The notes below the pieces were generated by a model that saw nothing but the letters and a program-made list of their open reading frames with translations, made no database searches and was not told where the DNA came from. DNA of 64,000 bases from positions 21,380,025 to 21,444,024 of the forward strand of contig OU612070.1 of NCBI GenBank assembly GCA_914767715.1, written 5' to 3'. Positions 39,001 to 54,000 of the stretch are shown here, one piece after another. The number at the start of each line of letters is the position of its first letter. Positions within the stretch are counted from its first letter, which is position 1. This stretch comes from Membranipora membranacea (taxonomy: Eukaryota; Bryozoa; Gymnolaemata; Cheilostomatida; Membraniporidae). A program made the translations under genes and the position numbers.

Positions 39001-42000
39001 ATATTCAACATATCATCACATTCACATCATATTGATGTCATTCAGCCACGGAATTTATGGTCATAAGGCTTGATCCAGCTGTCTATAACAATGGTGTCAG
39101 CAATGTTGTATAAAAATATAATCATCATTTAACGAATTAATTCAAGATTTCTGAGGTTCCATGAACTGTTTCTGTATCGCACAGCACATGTACATTAAAC
39201 GACAGAAATCTTTCCCATTTGAAGACTTTATTTTCAATTTGGTGTGAAATTTTGTGGCCCAAAAGTGTGAATCAAATGAACCGCACCTTATCATGTATTA
39301 TTTTGTAACAATTATGCAAAACCAATCACAAACAAAACCTATAACTACAAATTCCAAGTATTCAGTTGTTTTACAAAACATGAACTGACCTAGTTAGAGA
39401 TTGCTTTCCTGTACCGCCGACACCGACGAGCAGAGCATTACCTCTCTCCTGTCTGATCATACGCGCTATCCTGGTGGTGTGCTCGATGGCATCCAGGAAG
39501 AATACCAGGTTCATCTCTTTACTAGTGTTCATATTGAAGTCATCTAGATACTGTAAATTATAATTTAATATATAATTAAATATAATTATATATTAATTAT
39601 ATTATAATTATATAATATAATTTTCATTCATGACATACAATATTATTATTGTTCATTCACAAAACAAAATCCTGTATTTAACCATATCACTGTGCTACCT
39701 GTGTTTTACAACATATGATATAATAAGCGATGAGAAGATCAGTTATACACATAAACTTAATAATAAATTATAAGTCTATGGTTACATATAATACTAAAAG
39801 AAATTGACGGCAATGCATGTTTGTTTGTGATGAACTGAGACCCTCAGTAAATGATGTGTCAGTTGAATGGGTGGTGGTACTTACGTCAACTAGAACTTGT
39901 TTTAGTTTGTCCATGTTTGTGAGCTCTTCATATACTCTATCGTGTTTCTCAGCACCAATCTTCATAAAGTCGCCGAATAGAATAGGGTGAGTAGAGAAAG
40001 ACTCTGGTTCGATATTCTACAAAAAAACAAAATTTCATCTGATATAAAAACAATTATGAAGCATGTTACATGAAAGATAGATAGAATAGATCAATGAAGT
40101 CGATTATGAGTTTCTTGATAAAACAATGAACTAAATCTGATATGGAATTGGGTCAAAAAGTCTTTTAATGATGACAGTGTATGGAGCCTCCCAGTCACCA
40201 TAGGTTGACTGATTTTATTTTGCACATGGTATCATTATGGATAAAATCAAATGCTCATATAAAAATAAAAAGTTCATCATACATAGATGTCTTTTGTGTC
40301 TGTTTACCTCTGAGAAATATTTGGATGCCATTTCTGACAGCATGGTATGGAAGTACTTCTTGTCGTCATTATTGATGAGTCTGTCATGGAACACTCTCAG
40401 AGTCTCATGACAGAACAGTCGGAATACTTGTTTGTTGTCTCGAACGTTTCCAACGTCGCACTGTAGGATTCCTGTAAAGAATAAAAATGACAAATAATAA
40501 TTCTAATTCTAGAAGGATAATGAGTTGTCCCCTTTTCTGTCATGAGGAGATAAGGTGTAATGCCGTGACCTCACACAGATGGCTCTGTAATATCTACAGT
40601 TTTGTTTACACATCACATATCTATACAATGTATATGGAAAGATTGTACATGATATACTGCTCATGATAAAAGAAATGTATTGATAATAAAAAAATTGTTT
40701 CCAGAAATATATTATGAACAAAGATATAGAATAGAAACTAATAAAATAGAAACGACGATAGCTCTGGTCATGATAAACTGCATTCTATTGGTTGAGTTAA
40801 GAAAAAGTTCATAGATAGACAGTAGACACTGACCTTGTACACATTTGGAGAGATCTCTCAGATTGAACACATAGTGAGATTTAGCTGGAGTTGGCAGCAG
40901 CTCTGCTGACATTCTGTTGTATATCTCGACAGCAGCGCCTACTATAGACTCTGTGGCCTGCTTCACAGCTTGAGGAAACTCGTGGAAGAATCCGTTCAAT
41001 ATGGCCTAGAATTAACAAGAACACTCACATTTTATTACATACAATAATCAAGTCATTCACATCTTGAATTTCGCTACATTGCAACTTCATATCATTCGCC
41101 TCATAGAAATATGTTGGGATCCATATATAAAGAAAACAAATGTTATTTTTGCAGCATGGCATTTGACCATGGGGATAAAGAATAGAGAAAAAAAATGATT
41201 GAGCAATAATATAATTGATTAATTCATTCATTCATATGGATATTTTTACTCACCAGGAACATGTGTTTTAGACTGTGTTCATTAGGTGATGGTATACTGA
41301 GCATGGCAAAGTGTCGTATAAGTCGGGGTGTTACAGGATTTCTACCGCCACCTGGTGGAGCACAGGCTGCTGACAATGTAACATCATGTATCTCTCTCCA
41401 GAACAATTTATCTCTGTCATAAAATCCTCTGAAGTCCTTTGGGAGAAAAATAAAAACATTTCAACGATGGTTATGTTTAAAAACACAAAATAATAATCCC
41501 GATTATCTAAAGGCTGTTTCAATATCGATGGAAGGCACAAACTTTGATGCAGAGTTACAAACTACAGGCTACTATGAGGATAAGTTCTCGGCTCCTACAA
41601 GTCCTAGAAACAGATGATACTAGTTTGTTGCTGGCAGACAAAATGACTGTGCAATGTTTAGATATCAATTTTTACCTGGTATTGTCTGAGCAGCTCTAAC
41701 GGAGGCTGAGATCCGTATGTGTCAAGTTTCGGCATATTCAAGTCATCCACAAAGAAAACAACCTTCTTCCCGATAGGAGCACCTAAAGAAGAACAAAGAT
41801 ATACATGTATAGTCTATTATCATGTCTTCACTCCCTCTCATCACCATGAAACAATAATAACTTGTGAGATGCTCTCTGGCACCCTCTGTTCTAGTTGTGA
41901 TGTAGTCAATGTGTTGGCTCTTATTGGCTCCCAAATCAATCAAAGCCAACCATTGGCTAATTGTGATGCTAACTATCAGTTCTTAAATATATCCATCTTA

Positions 42001-45000
42001 AACCGAGTCCCAAACATTCATACAAGAAATAAAAGCACTATATAGCTGGAAGTTGTGTTCTTCATTTGACAATCTAAAGCTTAGGGCCGATTCCAAAACA
42101 TTGAGTTACTTTGTAGAATTAATAAAAAAATACACCAGTTAGTCCTTACCAAGAATATTCTTTCTCTTTTTCTCAAGTTTAGACTCGATCATGACTTGAG
42201 TACTCTGACTGTTGGTCTGTGCTGAGAAGTTAATAAAGACAGGTACTAACTTAGCTCGATCCTGTATGGTGTTCAGATGTCCTCTAGCTATGACAGACTA
42301 CAAATATTACAAACATGCATTCATTCACAGTATGTATTCATGGTACTACTGACCAATGAGAGCTCATTGCACGGATTTCATACATGGTTACTGGCAATGA
42401 CGGTAGAGATAAAGCACGGTTGGCTAGATCATTTTTGATGCAATTTGCCTGCAATCCAGCTGGCGAGCTGCCGCTAACATTTGCTGCCGGCTCGCGAGGC
42501 GCAATTCCAAATGTAGGTAAATTGGACCATACTTGATCTAACAATTGGCCTTCGGCTTTATACGTAATCAGACCGCAGCAGCGATCACTTCAAGACTGTG
42601 TAGTGAAAAATTTGGTGGTAGTCCTACTATAGAACTCCTTTTGTTTGTTTACATACCTTTCCGACACCAGAGGTTCCAGTGTACAGTACAGAATGGCCGA
42701 CAGCCAGGAACTTCTCTAGTAAGTATCCAAACCTGACAGTGTCTATAGTCGGTACGACCATGTCAAAGAATGGCAGCTCGGGATTATACACAAATCTGGG
42801 TACAATCTTCTCCCATAGATCCATACGCTTTGTCTCGTAATCCATGTAACAGCTCCAAAGGTCTCCCATTTGGGGCAGCTGGGATGAATAATAAATTAGG
42901 ACTTATAGAGACAAGACACAAGAGATGCATACAAATTATTCTAAAAAACAGTTGAGTAAGAGCACATAAGTCGTATCATACTGTCAATATCCCGAAGCTT
43001 ATGATCAGAAGAACTAAGAACAATGAACACTAAATCAGGTGAAAGATAATGCTCTTCAGTATTTTGAACTAGTGGCAACAAGCCCTCGTAGGAACAAAAT
43101 GGCAATTTTACTCTAGAGTATAGATAGAAACATTACACTACAAGCTTATCTTAGGATGTAATGAGGGGACAAACCTTGACTTCAGCATTGTCCTCGAACA
43201 AGCCTTTAGTGAATGTGTCGAATTGATCCCACTGAGTCTCAGTGATGTTACCACCTATGGTCCATACAAAGCAGAAGACAAAGGTAGTGGCGATCAGAGA
43301 GTGAAGTCTAGCGGGGTCTTGTGAGAAGTCCGGACCTCCTCTCTGGAAGAGCAGTGACTCCATTAGCTTACAGAAGCTAATCACTTTACTCACATCAACC
43401 TGTGGATAGAAAGAATAATAAATAAATGAAGAAAAGACACCTACATATTTTCTAGATGTGAACACTACAAATGGAGCTGGACCAAGAGAAGAATGTCTGA
43501 TCACATCCACAGTATTATGTTTATAGTTATTCAGATTCAGTTACATCTCATAAATCATGGCTAGAAATGGATAAAGCCAGACAAAGCTTCAACAATAGAG
43601 AGGTTGCTAAATCTGCTAAGGAATGTGAAACGATTCATTATAAGAGATTGCATTTTCTGTTGTCGAGAGGGTATTAGTCCTAATCATGTTAATGTAAAAA
43701 ATGACCACCAATGTGAAAGGTTTCAGTCACTTTCCTTTTTTGGGAGAAAAAAATTACCTGATTTAGCAACCTCTCTAACAATTATGAAAGCATTACAAAC
43801 CTGGTTTATCATCTGAGTGCACTTTTTGTTGACAAACTTGAGACCCTGATCGATATATCTGGAGAAGAGTTCCAGTATAAACTCTGGTGTTTCCTCGTGG
43901 ACGATGTGTTTCTTCATAGAGGACAGCCATGTCCTCACATAAGGCATCCATCTCAACTCATCAGGGTCTATATACACCATACCGCATCTGTCAAGATCAA
44001 AGATGGAGAGTTAGTGTTGCTTTATGTGATTGATTGAAAAATGTTATATATTACTGACTGAGATTTTGGTTTTATTTCTATATGTCTATGAATTGTCTAT
44101 GTTTATCATACTGATGGTATTGGTAAGGCGAGATTGACTCGATCATTTGGAGTATATTATGTGCACATATCAAACAAGTTACATTGGATACTGCAATTTA
44201 TATGAATGCCACGGAAACATGCTATGATAGCAAAAAAATAAGCAGATTATGCTGTTGGGAGCATACTGAAACTTTTTGTTGATTGAAACTAACCTGCTGA
44301 CAGTAGCAGGGGAGGCAACTGCCAAGTCCTGAACCTCAAACAACATGTGAATGTAATTAGTTAGCTTGATTCTCTCTGAGTTGGCAAGACACAACATTTT
44401 ATTATCATCCAGTACTGTGTTCATGTTCTCAATCCACAGAGCGTCAACAGGTCCATCACATACAACCCATTGGTGGTCTGTTGTGGTGTCCTGGGAAAAA
44501 GAAGTACATTGCAATAAATCGTTGTGAGTCTTGGAACTGAATTAAAATGGTAAGGCTAACAAAGAATTTTAGCAGGTCCGACCGCACATAGGTATTTGCA
44601 CTTTACATATTTGTGACAGTTCAAACAGTTGATTTGGATATGCGACTTTAGCATGTAACACGTTGCCCTGTAGGCAGGTTAAACAAACAAGAGACATGAT
44701 TGCTCGCTGTTTTGAGTATAATATGGTAAGACTGGGAAGCAATTTATAACAGTTAAAATAACTTGAACAGCAACTTAAAACTGGAATTATAATAATTCAC
44801 CTGGGCCTTGGATAAAACAGTATTAAAAATAACACAATTATTCAACAATATTGAAAGCACATCAAGCATATACGGAGCTTGTCAAGTTAATTGCTCTGAG
44901 CATTGTGACAACTTGTAATCATACAGTAAATTTTAAAACAACCTAATCAGGGTTGAGTTATACTAAGCTTTCAATGCCTGACAATCATTAGGAGCTTTAA

Positions 45001-48000
45001 TTCCAAGTGTCATTTTATACTTGCTCATCCATCGTCTGTTGTGTGGTTGGGTTATTCAAAGGAACTGACCAATCATGCGTAAATAAGCACAGGAGCACCT
45101 GTTGTGGGTATTCAGTCTTTAGCTGTCACAAGCTGACACTCACCTGTACACACACTCTGACAGTGGTGGCCATAAGTCCATCATGCCACTCTAGAGTCAG
45201 TTTGTCGATACCACCATACAGCTCATCCATAGTGATAGCCTTAGGGTTCATAACATAGGTGTGCACCTTCTCATAGAAGGGATCAGCCTCCACTCCAAAC
45301 TTCTCATGCATGTTAGCGAGAACTTCAGCCAACACCTGAAAATAATGTTACGTTAGCATGCTCTGGCAACTGGTCACTCACTTCATTCTCATTGGGTTTA
45401 TAACCATCATATGACAGCCTCACTGACAGCTTGTCCGTGAAGGGTAAAATATATCTCTACAAGTTAAAGAATGCTGTAGTCCTTCTTGACTCAATAGAAC
45501 CCCTCCTTTTCATGTCTTACAAACCACCCACCTCATAGCAGGTGGTTTTGCCACCACCTGTAGGTCCGACAAGCATGACACCGTGTCTGACCACCATCGT
45601 CTCAAAGAACTGTATGACCTTCTTGATGAGACAAAGCTCGGGCTGTAGACCCCTGGTCTCCATCACTGTGATTATCTCCTCTTGGAGGGCACCATAGTCG
45701 TGTTCTGGGATTGTTACACCAGGGAACAGATCCTGTAGGATAGCCTAAACACAAAAACACAAATGTTGTAATAGGAAAACATTGAACTCCATAATCATAA
45801 AGAGAAGAATTTAATTCAGTGTGTGAAAGCTATTTATAGCATCTATTACTGATTTGATAAGATAGACAGTAAAGTAGCATCAGAGGTACTTTAGCATAAC
45901 TTTTTTTCCAGCATTGATCATTCACTATGGGAGATGATAAGAGCAAGAGTGAAAAAGCCAATAAACATTTAAGCTACAGGCATCAGGAGGACGAATGAGG
46001 GGCAGTCTACTAGCCCTCAGTAGGACTATTTGCTGTAATTGAAAGATGTAGTCAGTGTATTGTTTACCTGGAAGAGTCCAGCATCATCGACAAGGAACTT
46101 AGGCAGGTTACTGTCCCTCAAGGCTCGGATCAGCACAACGTCCTCAGGTTTATCTGGATTCTGTCTCTTCAGTGATCCGGCCATCACCAACACTGACTTT
46201 ACAGCTCTCATTCCTAGCGTAAGGCAGATAGAAAAGGATAAATATGTGTGTGTGTCACCATATACATTCAAGAATCATACGTTACACATCAGTTCCATGA
46301 ACTTTGCATCAAATTTCTAACTGTACTGAGATGCACGGCTGGCCATTTATGACGCTTGTAGATTCAACCAGGGTCGTAGGTGGTTGTTAAGGGGAGGGTA
46401 GTTGGAAGAAGCGATAAATTCCAGCTCACGAAACATTAAATATTCTCCTCAAATTGCAAACTGGTGAATATTTCTGGTTCCATGTCAATCAAAACTTGAT
46501 CCTATGTTGAGCAGGAGATCTTTAGGAGTTAGTTAGCAATGATTAATAAACAGTTGACTACATACCGAAATCATAATGATCCTGTTGAGAGAGCTGCTCA
46601 GAGCAGAGCTGGTACATCTGTGCCATCTTCTGGGCCAGAGTCTTTGAAGATTCAAAACCCTCAGAGTAGAGAATGACCTCAGCAATCAACCTGTATTCAA
46701 AAACAGCATGGTATAAGCATGTAATTTATCAAAACAGTATTATGAGCAATAAAATTCTCTATTATTATGCAACGAAATCTGATATTTTGTGTCTGCCTGA
46801 CAAAGAATATCTTTGATATTCAGGCTAGATCAAACATGCTTAACACCTAGATGAGGCATGATCCAATTTTCAATTGGAGTCCAACCGTCAGCCGCTTACC
46901 AGTAGTATGTGATGAACTGTAAGGTGGGCAGATTTGATATTGACAAACATACATAACACCTGATTGATGGCACAGTTACGAGAAAATGAACAATATAGAG
47001 GTAAAAATCAAATCAACTCACCTGTAATTTGGTACCATCATGGCTATTGGCCTGAAAAGAGCCTGTAGATTGTCTGGGAGTTCAGTTCTTCCTGCATAAC
47101 CAGGGTTCATAGTGATGAAAGCAGCGCAAGTTGAGACGAGTTTGATCTCACGTCCCTCAAACATGAATCGAGATACCTGTAACAAACCATAAATGTTAGG
47201 ACCAGTGAAGCAAAGAAAAAAGGGCCCAGTACTTTTTCACTACTAATCATCACGTATGTGGCAGGGTCGTCTTTTCTTATTTTATGGAGAGATAACTAGC
47301 TGTACCGACTACAGATGCTTTCTCACCCAACACCATAAACATGTAGCTTGAAATAAAACGTTAACACTTTCATTGATAGTTTATTCAATTTCAATATTTA
47401 ATTTAATTTAATTTCAATTTTTTTAAACCATTATTTACCTTGGCTGATTTGGCGTTTCTGATTGTGATGAGTTGTTGAGCAATCACAGATAACACCTCAA
47501 TGTCGATACGATTGAACTCATCAAAACAACACCAAGCACCAGACTGAGCTAATCCAGAGAAGAATTTACCCATCATCTTATAGTCAAGACCGTCTGAGCA
47601 GTTAAACACAACACACTGAAAAATAAAGAGAATGTAGATTCATCATATCGAGATTTACAAAAAAACATGGTGGGGATCCTTTAACAAAAAAATCACCACC
47701 GATAGTTTCCTTCAAATGTTTTATTTGAGAATAATGGTGATAGCAATTAATTTAGGATATACAAGTTACCAAGCATTCATTTAACTAGCTAAGATCTCAA
47801 TTTATACTATTCACCTCATTAATCTATTCAATTTTGTTGCCCTCTGCTGCTCATTGTAGAAAATATTACCTGTTTAGCCAGTGCCTTGGCGAGATCTTTA
47901 GTAGTCTCAGTCTTTCCTGTACCAGCAGGCCCAGCAGGTGCTCCTCCGAGATCGAGCTGTAGAGCTCCCATCAAACATAAGTAACACCTGTCAAGTTAAA

Positions 48001-51000
48001 TAATGGCAGTCAACAAAATGTTGTTAAATCGATGGGATCAATCCAAATTAATAGATCCCTAGTTGCATCGATGAATAAGACAGAATTAGGAGAAAATTAT
48101 ACAATTTTGTGGTACTCCAACTCGTGATCTATAAGAACTGAGTGTTACATAATGAATTTCTAGAGCAATATAACAATATAATCTTGGAGACTAACTGCAT
48201 ATATTTTACTATTCATTTATTGTTTTCCATTATTTTAATTGTTTATTTTACCTGTCAGTGAGGGGAGTGATAACAAGACGCGGCGAGGCTCCCAGGTACT
48301 CATAACCGTAGATGTATACAGAGTTAGACATCCTAACTACACAGTTATCTAGATTAAGATCCCAGTAATATCTCAGCTGTTTCTGCCACTCAAAGCTGCT
48401 CATATCATCCACCTGTACTCTCACCATCTCAGTGATCATGTCACGAGCGTGTACATCGATAGTGATCAGAGCTCCGATGATTGATCGCTCCAGTTTGGAG
48501 AGCTCACCTGTAAACCAATGGCAATATTATTAGTGCTGTTCATCAACATGCATATCAGATGTTATGGCTCAAAACTAAAGATTGAGAGTTTTAAAACAAA
48601 ACGTGAATATTTTCTCAAGTAAAGAGTGCCTATCAACTTGGCCATTCCATAGATATATCAAGGATGCTCACGGCCATAAATTCAAGTACTGCTGTCTGGA
48701 TATAACTGCTGCAATTCATATCAATCCTCTTCTGACATTCAGAGCATGTTTGCTCTAATACAAACCTCTAACCAATGCAGCTAGCTCATTTAGCTCTTTG
48801 AAAGATCTCTGCTCAAAGTCTCTCATTCCCTGAAGTCTGTCCTCATTAGACTCCAAGATTTCTGTGACATCTCTACACCACATGATCTGTGATACTGTCA
48901 GGGCAACCTGGAGAAGTTAATATGTGAAGATATTGATATTGTATTATATTGCATTGCATTGTATTCATTACATTAGAAAATCCCATCAACATGCATATAA
49001 TTTTTATATGTTCATGGAAAATCCCAACTAACAACTTGAGTTGTCCGCTCTTAAAATTAGTAAGGAAAGATAACTCCAGTTCAAAACAAAGAGAACTTAT
49101 TAAATAATTTTTATTATTATAGTGTGAGTTAGGTTATGTCTTAAAAAAAAAGGATAATTCCATCTATATTTCTGAAGAAATTTCATGCATGGATATATAT
49201 GTTTGTTTATTGTATTACCTGAGAAGCATGTAGAGTGACCCATTCTGTTCTAGGTCTCTTCTCAAAGTCAGCAATAGAAGCTTTAGTCAGCTTCCTCAGA
49301 TTACTGAACATGCCTTCCTCTACCTTACCCAGCCATTCTTCAACATTTCCTGAAACATAACACAGATTCCAAGTATATATAAAGTCAGGGTATGCCGTTT
49401 GTACAGGAGCATCAATTTTTAGGCTCAGTTATACACAATAGATAGAGAACAATGGCGTCGAAAGTCTTAAACAAAGTAATAATTAACCTCACTCAACTGT
49501 CTTCCACACACTCTGCTACTGATTGCAAGTGAGCTTAAGTTGATATCTCACCTCTGGCTTTGAGTCCTTTGCCGAGTGTGACTTTTTCATTTTCCGGTGA
49601 GACCATACTGAGGATATCTGTGTTATACTGAATCTCTGTACCATCTTCTCCACTGCCCTCCACTATTCCAAACTCAAGCTTAGCGATGGCATCAAAACAT
49701 TTCCTCAAATGAGGCTGGACTGCCAATGGATTACGGGTTTGGGCAAGAATCTCGAGCAGCTCATCATTAGATAAGAAGTACATTCTAAAAGTCACAGAAT
49801 AGATTTATTAACTATCAGTTTATCTCTTCATTATCAAAAAGAATACAACATTGAAAACTGCACAGCATTGACATGTATGAAACCGAACATGAATTGGTGC
49901 GCTAGGCAAAACTCACCTGGTGAGACTTACTCAGTACTCAATACTCAATTTATACCCATGCTTATGTGCATATGTGTGGAAAACTTAGAGCATGCGATGT
50001 GTTCGTACTTGCATTGCACAGGTAAACAAACTTCACCGTACATACCTTGGGAAGATAACTCTCTTAGATTCCAGATAGGCTTCCAGGCATTTCTGTATCT
50101 GGTCGAGCAGGGCATTGTTATTCTGAAATGTCTCCAGGAGTCCTGGCTGTGTGGCTGCTCTCATAGCAAGGGGTACCTAAATTAAGTCAAAAGGAAAACT
50201 ATATCATTTTGTTTTTCAGGTATAAGAAAAGCTACTAGATTAGGCTATGTGTACAGAGAAGAAGGTCAATGCCTTTTATTTTGCTATATTCAATGGAGGC
50301 AAATGATCTTATTGTCCCAAACTCCCTGATTCTATGGAGGATAATGCTGTCAGTATCGGATGATCATAATGTCCATATTACTACCTATTTTTTCTTAAAA
50401 CTTTTGTTGCCAATTTATATAATTTCATTAGTGAAATGTTCTCGAAATAGTGCTGAAAAAAAGAGGAAAGCGAAAAAAAAGGGTTAGCTTCATATACCAA
50501 CCTTGTTCACTTTTCGCATGATGTCCTTGTATGATTTATCGACAGTAAGGAACATCTTAGATTCAGCTGGTAGTTGTCTCTGTATGTCGGGAGCTGAGAA
50601 GATAGACTCCAGGTATAGCCAATTACGCTGGCAGGTAAGCCATTCATCCTGTAAGGGGAAATAATCACAGTCAACAATCACTATGTTTCCATGGGTCGAA
50701 TGATCATTCGCATCCTATCCAATGGATTTTGGCTCTCATGTGTGGTCTGGCTTGTTATGTAATCAAAACACAATACAATAACAATATGATCCGACCAAAT
50801 TCGGTTTGTGAAAGCGAACGACCAATGAGTAAGAAATTGAATAGCTTGATTGTTTCCATGTGCCGAATGAAGGGCTAAAATCGCTTATATGCGCATTTGT
50901 ACGGAGCATGGAAACATAGTGATTCACTTATCCAAGAGGATTTGTTTACAATAATAATCAATCAGAAATAGTATGCCCCTGAAGATACAGACTAGTTTTG

Positions 51001-54000
51001 CTGTACAACAATAACAGTATCAGAGTCTAATCAACTTCTGACTATTAGCTCGCAACAGCAGATAAGCGTTGATGGTGCTACAAATTTTGATGATTGCAAT
51101 TTTATTTTTTACCAGAGCACGCCAACTGTTTTATGTTATACCTCAGGGTATTACAGAGGAACACAAATAAATCTGTAAAATTTACAGTCAGAAATAAAAT
51201 ACATACCAGAGTAGAGCCAAACAGCTCTAGAGATCTCGTCCACTCATCTACTTTAGGTTTAATGGGTCCCACATGTCGAGAGCTGGCGATAGTCTGTATG
51301 TTGATGTTACTGTCATCTAGTAACTGCTGAATGTCATCAGTTCCACCAAGAATGAACACATCTTTACTGTCTTTGTGAGGGAGAACTGTGAATTCTGTGG
51401 GCTTCCATGAATCCTCAACCTGGTACAAAGAATTCAGAGTCAGTACATACTCCAGTGACAATGTTAATAGACGTGTTCCAGACCGTGAAATCAATGCTAC
51501 AGTGAGTAGTTTCACAGTGTAAAGTGAATGATTTTATTTAAAAGTAAAAAGGTGGAAATATGTGAAAATAATTAGGCTTAATCAAAGAACTTTTTATTTT
51601 AGAAGTTCACCCCTTTATTATCTGTTCACATCTCTGGAGAGCGGGAGTGTAAAATTGAACCAAAAAAGAATCGGACAAACATTCATATTATGTATTTTCC
51701 CTACCTTTTTGAGAATAGCCTCCAAACTAGCCTCACTACTAGCTTTGCCGGACACTTCCTGTATAGCCTCAATGTGCTGGAAGGCATCGATCTCCACCAG
51801 CTTACCCAGAGTCATAGGCTCTTCTGGTGTGAAGTGGAAGGCAATGATCTCTTCGATATTCTCCCAATGGCGAGGTTTCAGTGTGGGGTTACGTAGGTCA
51901 CCAATCATTGGCAACTGTAATACAAACCGAATTTAGATGAATAATATAGGTGGTTAACTTTTCTTTTTGTTCTCAGTGCTTAGTAGCTTTGAGTACCTGG
52001 AAGGTTAATAGATGCAGAATGCAGAACCTGAGCTTTATTCACTCTAGATCAAATTATATCCGTTTGCCTTCATTGCATTGCTTCCCTCTCTATCGAAAAG
52101 CAACAACAGAGGGGGAGCAACTCCAAAATGCAGGGAAAATGGATCAAACTAGGTCTATATTCACTAACTGTACACATACCTTTTCTCTGAGACTCTCCAC
52201 TCTTTCTTTGAGTTGAGGTACCAGCCCATTAGGAGGCAGACCCTTCTCCAGCTGGTTCACAGCCTTAGCATACTTCATAGTCTGTGCTGACAGGTGCTCC
52301 ACATCCAGGCTCTCGAATGCTGCCTCTGTCCAATCATTGATCATGGCGTCCCATTCATCAATACTTGACCACAGAAGCTGCTTCAACTTCATTTCAGCAG
52401 CAGTCTCCTCTAGAGCGTCAAACTTTGTTACCTCCACCTACAAGATCGTATTAACCATATGAGCTACTACCATAATGGTTTGGACTGAAAACACCACATA
52501 CTTACTATCCTGTCGCAGAGACATTAGAATCTTGGAAAATTTCCTCAGAGTACCTTTAGGCTAGCCAATGTGTTGCCCCTCATTGATTGGCTACTTTAGG
52601 CTGGCAGTTGCCAAGTTTATTTATCTGGCTTTGAAACCTCACCTTCTTGAAAAAACTTTTTGTAAATGTATGCTTGTCATATTAACAACTTACCTTGAAA
52701 TTCTTCTGATAAGACTTGAAGGTGAAAGCTCTTTTCTCAAGCTCATCAATCCTCTCAGCTAATCTAACCAGCAAAGCCTTGACCTTGGCGGGGTCAGAGT
52801 TAGAATCTAACACCATCGGGTTCTGTGCTTCTTGCTTCACCTCCTTGACTTCCCGAGAAAGTTCAGCAATGTCTTTATCGAGTCGCACACAGAATCTGTC
52901 GACATTACCGTCACGCTCGGCTAGTGACTTGTCGATAGCGTTACGTACTCTGGTGATTGATGGGCCGAGTGATTGGTAGACAGCAAAGTCCTCAGGTGGA
53001 GTCGGCACCTCATACAACTCAATCAGGTCATAAAGAGCATTCACAACATTTGCCTCCTTCTCTAGAGGGTCAATCTGAAAAAACAAATTTATCAAAATAA
53101 TAATAATAACAATAAATGATAATAACAATAATATGTATCCCCTTGTTTTGTGTCAATTGAGCAGGTACTTTGTACTCGCATGTTCATATAGATCACTATG
53201 TTATAGGACACATGCAGGAAATCATGGAATGCTCAATATGATATTTTCAAATAATATCTTTGTTTTTTTTAGCATAATTGTTTCTTACCCTCTCCTGGAT
53301 TTCCTCCAGGAAGTTGAGGCTCTCTACATACTCTATAGTGCTAGTTGGCTCAAACTCAAGTTTGAACTCTGCATTCTGTAGCTCATTGATGAGTCTGTCG
53401 ACATGACCTCGAGCAAGTTGAGGCAGCATATCGTTGTAACACTAAAAGAAGGTGAACATTAGTAGTAGAAATTTTGCCTCAAACTCATACATTGTTGAAG
53501 ACTGTACAGGGACTGCACTGAAGGTAACTAGTGATTCGGAGTTATCTGATATCAAACAGGCTGTCCTTTACAAGATATAATACAGGTAGCTGAATAGTCC
53601 CAACTTACACATGACAAACCAAATCTTGTAAAGTGAAGATAAATATTCACTATTTTTGGTCAAAATTGGCCATTTTCGTGGCAAGAATAAGCTTCCTCTA
53701 TGGTAGTCTAATATCAGCAGGAGCGTGTCAAAGTAATAATATCACTATATTCATACCTCTAAACATCTGAGTGGATTCGGGATGAGCAGATTCTTCATAT
53801 CGGTTGCGTCTACAGTGAGCATACCAATATGTCTGATCTCAGCAATGGCTGTGGCCATGGCATGCTGTCTGTGTAGTCTATCCAGAGCCTCTTGGAAGAA
53901 TGATGGGACTGAAAATATACAAATAAACAATCTTATCTAACCATAATCATGATAGGAACACTTTGATTACATAGAGACACAATCGTAACATATCAATATT

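Noticed and set aside
39553-39622. AT-only stretch that could suggest an origin or matrix attachment site
   Set aside because: Simple AT-rich intron sequence with no further structure; no basis for a functional call.
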